30,754 nt of DNA from CAYLJO01 sp964383905 (GTDB lineage Bacteria; Acidobacteriota; Blastocatellia; Pyrinomonadales; Pyrinomonadaceae), in contig CAYLJO010000053.1 in the NCBI GenBank assembly GCA_964383905.1, positions 1 through 30,754 of the forward strand. The letters run 5' to 3'. The first letter of the stretch is position 1, and each line of letters starts with the position of its first letter. Made by a program: the position numbers and the translations under genes. The notes below the pieces were generated by a model. It was not told where the DNA came from, ran no database searches, and saw only the letters and a program-made list of their open reading frames with translations. This document shows positions 30,332 through 30,754 of the stretch, piece by piece.

Positions 30332-30754
30332 CGTAAAACATCAATTATAGCACGCACCTTAGCGGCAGGCATGGTGTTGAAAACCGGTGGATCGCGGGGT
30401 GGATCGAAACTGTTAACCCAACCGCGGCCGAGAAGGCACATCGGGCTGACCTCCCGGCCGGCATCATGCGTCCTCTGATTTTCTAGCGGTTTGCATGTAC
30501 GTGCGAGGATGTTTCTCTCTCTCTCTCTCTCTCTCTCTGTGCCCCCCTCTGTCCAACACAGGTACGGCCTCGTTGTGTTTCTCGCCAGATTTGGCTCCTG
30601 CCGGACCTCTGTTGTGTGTTCTTTGTTCCCCTGTTTTTCCTCTCGGGTCCTCTGCGGTTCAAATATTTGTTTGCAGTTCGGTCGCACTCATTGGAGAACC
30701 GCTATAGGCCTCCTCTTATTTCTGCGTCTGATCCAGACGGCGCAGGCTGCCGTC
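30332..30754. other. Intergenic tail of the window with a (TC)n microsatellite
   Basis: I see no supported gene in these 420 bases. A 25-nt TC run lies at 30514-30538, followed by a degenerate form of the CTCTGTG...GGTTCAAAT tail seen in the dispersed repeats (30640-30668). The run is a potential slippage site. Confidence 0.6.

Noticed and set aside
1..30754. CRISPR array or transposase gene.
   Set aside because: No regularly spaced repeats with unique spacers and no transposase domain were seen; only small repeats and possible element ends.

Overview
The window looks like a chromosomal segment of a GC-rich, didermic bacterium, most likely an acidobacterium of the Blastocatellia type. This placement is inferred from the style of the type IV pilin, the many conserved orphan membrane proteins and the 'CTCTGTG...GGTTCAA' type of intergenic repeat; no rRNA or tRNA gene is present to prove it. 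Most genes are housekeeping or transport genes in short transcription units on both strands. TGA is an ordinary stop for several genes here (the DUF445 protein, the amino-acid permease, BioY, the methyltransferase), so the genetic code is not globally altered.

The main result is a set of three selenocysteine (Sec) genes that ordinary gene calling cuts short at an in-frame TGA. Two tandem rhodanese-like genes (1938-2390 and 2498-2989) each read through a TGA to give a Cys-Ser-Sec motif. A third gene on the minus strand (21725-21495) is a SelW/Rdx-type protein with a Cys-x-x-Sec motif. In all three the mRNA after the TGA folds into the same hairpin in the same register: a 5-bp stem at +17 to +21 paired with +27 to +31, and a 5-nt loop reading (C/G)GUG(C/U). 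This fits the bacterial SECIS pattern, and the families are unrelated, so chance nonsense mutation is a poor explanation. No selA, selB, selC or selD lies in the window; they are predicted elsewhere in the genome.

Layout. 57-4042: DUF445 membrane protein, the two Sec rhodaneses, and a tandem universal stress protein. 4086-6606: an inverted-repeat element, a secreted GH16-like protein, an unknown protein and a 20-bp perfect inverted repeat. 6677-12527: APC permease, two orphan membrane proteins, and a CstA-type transporter behind a long hairpin-rich leader. 12586-15997: a promoter-to-terminator unit with two paralogous small proteins, two ArsA/Get3-like ATPases with complementary active-site changes, and a small exported protein interrupted by an amber codon. 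16280-19348: K+-independent-type membrane pyrophosphatase and BioY. 19477-21394: YjbQ, a methyltransferase and a DUF72 protein in an operon. 21495-24994: SelW and a double M16 peptidase. 25271-27251: a membrane protein, riboflavin synthase and a frameshifted gene. 27768-30331: a type IV pilin, cytidylate kinase and HemW. A 130-140 bp dispersed repeat occurs at 9101-9232 and 25120-25260.
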